A program made the position numbers and the translations under genes. Positions 15,283 to 18,935 of a DNA stretch of 18,935 bases are shown piece by piece (position 1 is the first letter of the stretch; every line of letters starts with the position of its first letter). Origin of the DNA: CAZBQG01 sp964493945 (GTDB lineage Bacteria > Pseudomonadota > Alphaproteobacteria > Rhodospirillales > UBA2165); contig CAZBQG010000058.1 of NCBI GenBank assembly GCA_964493945.1, positions 1 through 18,935 of the forward strand, in the 5' to 3' direction. The notes below the pieces were generated by a model, which saw only the letters and a program-made list of their open reading frames with translations, was not told the origin of the DNA and ran no database searches.

Positions 15283-16065
15283 ATGGCTGACATCGGAACA
15301 AGTGACGAGCGCGACATTTCGGGCCGGGTGGTGATCATCACCGGTGGCGGCCAGGGCATCGGGCGCCAATATGCGCTGAGCTTCGCCCAGGCAGGCGCCA
15401 TCCCCGTAATCGCCGACATCAACACCCAGAACGCCCAACGGGTAGAGCGCGAGGTGAGCGAGGCGGGAGGTCAAGGTCATGCCCTGGAAGTGGATGTGGG
15501 CGGTCCGGAAAGCTGCATCGCCATGGCACGTCAGGTCGAAGAAAAATATGGCCGCATTGATGTGCTGATCAATAACGCGGCTTTGTTTTCGTCTCTCAGC
15601 AAGCATGCCTTTGACGAAATCCCGCTGGGCGTCTGGAACGATGTAATGAATGTAAATGTGTCCGGGCCCTTCCATTGCGCGCGGGCCGTGGTTCCCATCA
15701 TGCGCAAGGCCGGATGGGGGCGGGTGATTAATATCTCGTCTTCGTCCGTGGCCTTGGGCAACGTCAATTATCTGCATTATGTGACCCCCAAATCCGCCAT
15801 GCTGGGCATGACCAATGCCCTTGCCCGGGAAGTGGGCAAGTCGGGCATCACGGTCAATTGCATCACCCCCAGCGCGACAACCACCGAAGTGGAGCGTGAA
15901 GGCTTCACCGATGAGACTGCAAAGCGGGTGGCCGCCAATCAATGCATTCCCAATCCCGCCACACCCGGCGATTTAATCGGTCTGGCCATGTTCCTGGCCT
16001 CGCCGGCCAGCGCCTTCGTCACCGGCCAGACCATCGCCGCCAATGGAGGACTGACTCATGGTTGA
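15283..16065 (+). CDS. Short-chain dehydrogenase/reductase (classical SDR)
   Basis: A complete 260-residue classical SDR, a soluble NAD(P)-dependent oxidoreductase. The cofactor motif TGGGQGIG is at 20-27, Asp45 at the end of strand 2 (VIADIN) favours NAD over NADP, NNAA is at 97-100, and the catalytic set is Ser153, Tyr166 and Lys170 (YVTPK). GGGGGGAA precedes the ATG. A 10-codon frame with its own GGAG site (ATG 15258 to TGA 15290) overlaps the start and may couple translation. The 3' end overlaps the next gene by 8 bases and holds its ribosome site. In this operon it could oxidise a dihydrodiol, a hydroxyl or a semialdehyde-type intermediate; the substrate is not shown by the sequence. Confidence 0.9.
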   Translation: MADIGTSDERDISGRVVIITGGGQGIGRQYALSFAQAGAIPVIADINTQNAQRVEREVSEAGGQGHALEVDVGGPESCIAMARQVEEKYGRIDVLINNAALFSSLSKHAFDEIPLGVWNDVMNVNVSGPFHCARAVVPIMRKAGWGRVINISSSSVALGNVNYLHYVTPKSAMLGMTNALAREVGKSGITVNCITPSATTTEVEREGFTDETAKRVAANQCIPNPATPGDLIGLAMFLASPASAFVTGQTIAANGGLTHG

Positions 16066-17158
16066 AGTGAACAGCGTCATCCAGGATGGACAGATTGGCG
16101 GCTTCGCCGATTTCAAGACTCGCCCTCTCATGGAGGGCAAGGTCAAGCGGGTTGCCGTCAAGGATCTACCCCTGATCGATTTTTCGCCCTTCATGAATGA
16201 CGCATCATTTGATGCACGCCAGAAGACGGCCTGCCAATTGCGCGAAGCCTGTATCAATATCGGCTTTTTCATGATCTCCGGCCATGGCATCGAGCAATCC
16301 GAACTGGATGAGCTGATAGATTGGGGCCACCGGCTGTTCGCACTTCCCCTTGAGGATAAGGAGAATATGGGGATGCACGGCAAGCCCGGCGGAACGGGCT
16401 ATGTGCGCCTTGGCGGCAACCAAAAAGGCAGCGCCGAAAAGACGCCGGATGTGAAGGAACGCTTCTTCATGGCCCGGGAAAGGCTGCCGGGTGAGCCGGA
16501 CGGGCCCAACTTTGCCGCCGGCACATCGGTCTGGCCGGATCATTCCGAATTGCCCGGCCTGACCGGATTCATGAAATCCCATATCGAAAAGCGGACCAGA
16601 CTGGCACGCCAAATTGTTCGCGCCTTTGCCCTCAGCCTGGAACTGGATGAGGGCTATTTCGATGACATGTACCGCTATCCCGGCATCACCATGCTGTTCA
16701 ATTACTATCCCGCCCTGGCGCCAGATGAGGTCGGGGAAAATGAATGGAGCTTCTCGCCCCACACCGATTATGGCATGTTCACCATTCTGGCCCAGGACAA
16801 GAGCGGCGGGCTGCAGGCGCGCAATGTGGCCGGCGAATGGATCGATGTGCCGCCTGTCGATGGCGCCCTCGTGATCAATATCGGCGATATGTTCGCCATG
16901 TGGACCAACGACTTTTACAAATCAAACCTGCACCGCGTGCAGAATTATACCGACCAACCCCGCATTTCGGCGCCCATGTTTACCTATCCCCAAAGCCGGA
17001 CGGAAATTTCATGCCTGCCCACCTGTCAGGGACCGGACAATCCGGCGCGCTATCGGCCGGTCAATGCCGAGGATTACAACAATATGCTGGTCGCCCAATC
17101 CCACCGCACCGGGCGGCCCGGGATTTCGACCAAGACGGCGGCGCGCTTTGATACCTAA
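16058..17158 (+). CDS. 2-oxoglutarate/Fe(II)-type oxygenase (isopenicillin N synthase family)
   Basis: A 366-residue non-haem iron oxygenase of the isopenicillin-N-synthase-like family. The N-terminal domain shows LPLIDFSPF and IGFFMISGHGI; the core has the iron triad His235-x-Asp237 (SPHTDYGMFTIL) and His292 (SNLHRVQN), and Arg302-x-Ser304 (RISAP) that normally grips 2-oxoglutarate. Such enzymes hydroxylate, demethylate or desaturate small molecules in the cytoplasm. The ATG at 16058 is set by GGAGGA 8 bases upstream, inside the SDR gene, so the pair is translationally coupled. Within an aromatic pathway it may hydroxylate the ring side chain or remove an O-methyl group; this is inference. 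The C-terminal tail after about 325 is unusually polar (YNNMLVAQSHRTGRPG), as in many bacterial members. Confidence 0.9.
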   Translation: MVEVNSVIQDGQIGGFADFKTRPLMEGKVKRVAVKDLPLIDFSPFMNDASFDARQKTACQLREACINIGFFMISGHGIEQSELDELIDWGHRLFALPLEDKENMGMHGKPGGTGYVRLGGNQKGSAEKTPDVKERFFMARERLPGEPDGPNFAAGTSVWPDHSELPGLTGFMKSHIEKRTRLARQIVRAFALSLELDEGYFDDMYRYPGITMLFNYYPALAPDEVGENEWSFSPHTDYGMFTILAQDKSGGLQARNVAGEWIDVPPVDGALVINIGDMFAMWTNDFYKSNLHRVQNYTDQPRISAPMFTYPQSRTEISCLPTCQGPDNPARYRPVNAEDYNNMLVAQSHRTGRPGISTKTAARFDT

Positions 17159-17193
17159 GATTTTTTGGACACCTGAAATTTCTGGTCAACCCC

Positions 17194-17210
17194 GGTCCAA
17201 CGTTGGTACC
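17194..17210. promoter_or_regulatory. Palindrome in the gap before the extradiol dioxygenase gene
   Basis: CCAACGTTGG (17197-17206) is a perfect 10-bp palindrome flanked by GGT and, after one extra base, ACC. It is in the 89-bp gap between the oxygenase and dioxygenase genes, 38 bases before the proposed start. It may be an internal operator or RNA hairpin; no clear promoter boxes accompany it. Confidence 0.3.
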
Positions 17211-17247
17211 AAATATTCTGGGATAGTTTCATTCAGGGGAGGAAAAA

Positions 17248-18270
17248 ATTGCCCAGATAGTTTTTGGCGTGGGATGCTCGCACAGCCCGCTTTTGGCGAC
17301 CGAGCCGGAAAAATGGTACCTGCGCGCCCAGGCCGATATGGAGAATCCGGCCCATCCTTTCAGGGGCAAGGATTACACCTTCGACGAGCTGCTGGAACAC
17401 CGGAAAGGTGAGAATTTTGTCGCCCAAAATACCATCGAAGTGCGCCGCGAACGCCATGATAGAAATCAGGCCATTCTGGACAGGCTGGGGGAGGATATCA
17501 AAAACGCCAATCTGGATGTGTTCATCATCATCGGCGATGATCAGTACGAGGTGTTCCTGCCAGATCATATGCCGTCCTTTGTCATCTATAACGGCGAAAA
17601 GGTGTTGAGTCAGGCGACCACCAAGGAACGGCTGGCGGCCATGCATGAAAGCGTGTCCATCGCCCATTGGGCCAGGGTGCCGGAAGCGGACGTACTCCAT
17701 CAGGGTGCCCCGGAACTGGCCAATCACGTTATTTCTTCCATGATTGCCGATCATTTCGACATTTCGGTTTCATCCAAGATGCCTGCCGGGCAATTCGGCG
17801 AAAATGGCGTGCCCCATTTCATCGGGTTTTTCTATCACCGCATCATGAACGACCTGAAAGATCAGCCAAACCTCGCCACATTCCCGGTTTTCATCAACAC
17901 CTTCTTCGCGCCCAACCAGCCGACCGCCCAGCGGGTACTGGATTTTGGCCGCTCCATGGGCAAGGCCATCCGTTCCTGGGATAAGGATTTGCGGGTGGGC
18001 ATCGCCGCCTCCGGCGGTTTCAGCCATTTCGTCATCGATGAGGAGCTGGATGAGCGCCTGATCAAGGCCGTCACCGAGCGCGACGAGGCGACATTGGTCA
18101 ATGAGCCCGAATATTCCTATCAATCGGGCACTTCGGAAATCAAGAACTGGATCGCCACCATGGGCATCACCGAGGGGACGGGCCTTGAATTCGAGCTGAT
18201 CGATTATATCCCGTGCTACCGTTCCGACGCAGGGACGGGTAATGCCATGACCTTCGGTTTGTGGAAATAA
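17248..18270 (+). CDS. Class III extradiol ring-cleavage dioxygenase (LigB-type), probable ATT start
   Basis: The 340-residue protein has the LigB-type fold that cleaves catechols next to the hydroxyls with Fe(II). Starting at ATT 17248 it opens MAQIVFGVGCSHSPLL, the expected first strand and the first iron ligand His12, at the very position of LigB His12. GGGGAGG lies 5-6 bases before this ATT. The alternative GTG at 17269 is 26 bases from that ribosome site and removes the first strand. GGFSHF (His260, likely catalytic base) and SEIKNW (Glu297, likely third iron ligand) are present. The second iron ligand, His in LigB and MhpB, aligns with Gln99 (GDDQYEVF). I recall relatives with the same Gln, so this may be a distinct subfamily rather than a dead enzyme. 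It is the fourth gene of the plus operon; substrate unknown, plausibly a tri- or dihydroxylated ring. Confidence 0.85.
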   Translation: MAQIVFGVGCSHSPLLATEPEKWYLRAQADMENPAHPFRGKDYTFDELLEHRKGENFVAQNTIEVRRERHDRNQAILDRLGEDIKNANLDVFIIIGDDQYEVFLPDHMPSFVIYNGEKVLSQATTKERLAAMHESVSIAHWARVPEADVLHQGAPELANHVISSMIADHFDISVSSKMPAGQFGENGVPHFIGFFYHRIMNDLKDQPNLATFPVFINTFFAPNQPTAQRVLDFGRSMGKAIRSWDKDLRVGIAASGGFSHFVIDEELDERLIKAVTERDEATLVNEPEYSYQSGTSEIKNWIATMGITEGTGLEFELIDYIPCYRSDAGTGNAMTFGLWK

Positions 18271-18311
18271 CCGTCCGCCCGAGGCCAGAAGTTTGAGGAG
18301 TTGATTGGATC

Positions 18312-18935
18312 ATGACCGGCACCGCTCCCATCAAGCTGGTCGTGCTTGGCGTTGTACTTGCCGGTCTGACACTGACCTTCGATCTTTCGGCCCCCTTGGG
18401 GGTGGCCGGCGGCGTACCCAATGTGGCATTGGTTCTGTTGGGTGCCTGGTTTCCCAGAATCTGGCATTTGTTCTTTCTGACCGGGGTGGGGTCCGTCCTG
18501 ACCATGGTTGGATTTTTCCTCTCACCCGAAGGCGGCATTCTGTGGGTCGTGCTGACCAACCGCATATTGGCGCTGTTTGCCATCTGGGTGACGGCTTTCC
18601 TCATTGCCATGAGCAAGAAAGCCGAAATCCAGTTGCGCGAACGCGAAGAGGAATTGCGCCGCGTTTCGCGTCTGGGTGATATGGGGCAGATGTCGGCCGC
18701 CCTGGCTCATGAGCTGGGCCAGCCCCTGGCGGCCATCGGCAATTACATCCAGGCGGCAACCCGTCTTTTGGAGAACAGTGGTGCGGTGGGCACCGAAAGG
18801 GTGCGGGACAATCTGGAAAAAGCCGCCGCCCAGGGAGGCCGGGCCGGCCAAATCATCCATAGTCTCAGGGAATTCATTGAAAAAGGGGCAACGGAGCGCA
18901 CGCTTATTGAGGTCAACCAACTCATCGGGGAAGCC
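18312..18935 (+). CDS. Membrane sensor histidine kinase, N-terminal part (3' end outside window)
   Basis: The first 208 residues of a sensor kinase, open to the window edge. About four hydrophobic segments occupy residues 8-100, with little periplasmic sequence between them, resembling small membrane-embedded MASE-type sensors. A charged linker (KKAEIQLREREEELRRVSRL) leads to the dimerisation/H-box at 129-143, SALAHELGQPLAAIG, with phospho-acceptor His133. The HELxQPL form places it in the FixL/DctB/TodS-like kinase class, though the usual Asn is Gly here. The ATP-binding domain is outside. GAGGAG lies 11 bases before the ATG, 41 bases after the dioxygenase stop, so it is likely cotranscribed with the aromatic genes and may sense their substrate; a response-regulator gene probably follows beyond the window. 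Confidence 0.85.
   Translation, partial: MTGTAPIKLVVLGVVLAGLTLTFDLSAPLGVAGGVPNVALVLLGAWFPRIWHLFFLTGVGSVLTMVGFFLSPEGGILWVVLTNRILALFAIWVTAFLIAMSKKAEIQLREREEELRRVSRLGDMGQMSAALAHELGQPLAAIGNYIQAATRLLENSGAVGTERVRDNLEKAAAQGGRAGQIIHSLREFIEKGATERTLIEVNQLIGEA

Overview
The window reads as a GC-rich alphaproteobacterial chromosome segment, probably of a free-living Rhodospirillales-like organism. This is inferred from protein style, codon use and the mix of genes; no rRNA or tRNA is present to anchor taxonomy. There are no transposases, CRISPR arrays or RNA genes that I can support.

Left part (1-9424), mostly housekeeping or unrelated genes. It holds the 3' end of a D-2-hydroxyacid dehydrogenase gene, a full-length B12-dependent methionine synthase (metH) on the minus strand whose 3' end overlaps it, and an orphan periplasmic family-5 solute-binding protein with a good rho-independent terminator in front of metH. 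Divergent from the binding protein is a 4-oxalomesaconate tautomerase-like gene (galD/ligU family). Then come a 63-residue CX2C-CX2C protein and a cold-shock protein on the minus strand, a DMT/EamA exporter, and the C-terminal half of an acyl-CoA synthetase whose first half is missing.

Right part (9421-18935), a divergent aromatic-catabolism locus. The minus-strand operon runs from a gentisate 1,2-dioxygenase-like bicupin, through a very large molybdopterin enzyme resembling the catalytic subunit of pyrogallol-phloroglucinol transhydroxylase, to a flavin-reductase-like gene interrupted by one in-frame amber codon. The plus-strand operon runs from a class II aldolase-type decarboxylase, through an SDR dehydrogenase, a 2-oxoglutarate/Fe(II)-type oxygenase and a class III (LigB-type) extradiol dioxygenase, to a membrane histidine kinase cut by the window end. 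A 336-bp control region with an exact TATAAT box and a 16-bp near-palindrome separates the two arms.

Together the genes suggest a pathway that rearranges, hydroxylates and cleaves a polyhydroxylated aromatic ring, decarboxylates or dehydrogenates the products, and is controlled by a two-component system. Four features look unusual: an SCP2-like domain fused to the front of the transhydroxylase-like enzyme, a probable Asp-to-Ile change next to its molybdenum-ligand serine with no iron-sulfur partner subunit in the window, a Gln where the LigB-type dioxygenase should have its second iron-binding His, and an apparent ATT start codon for that same gene.
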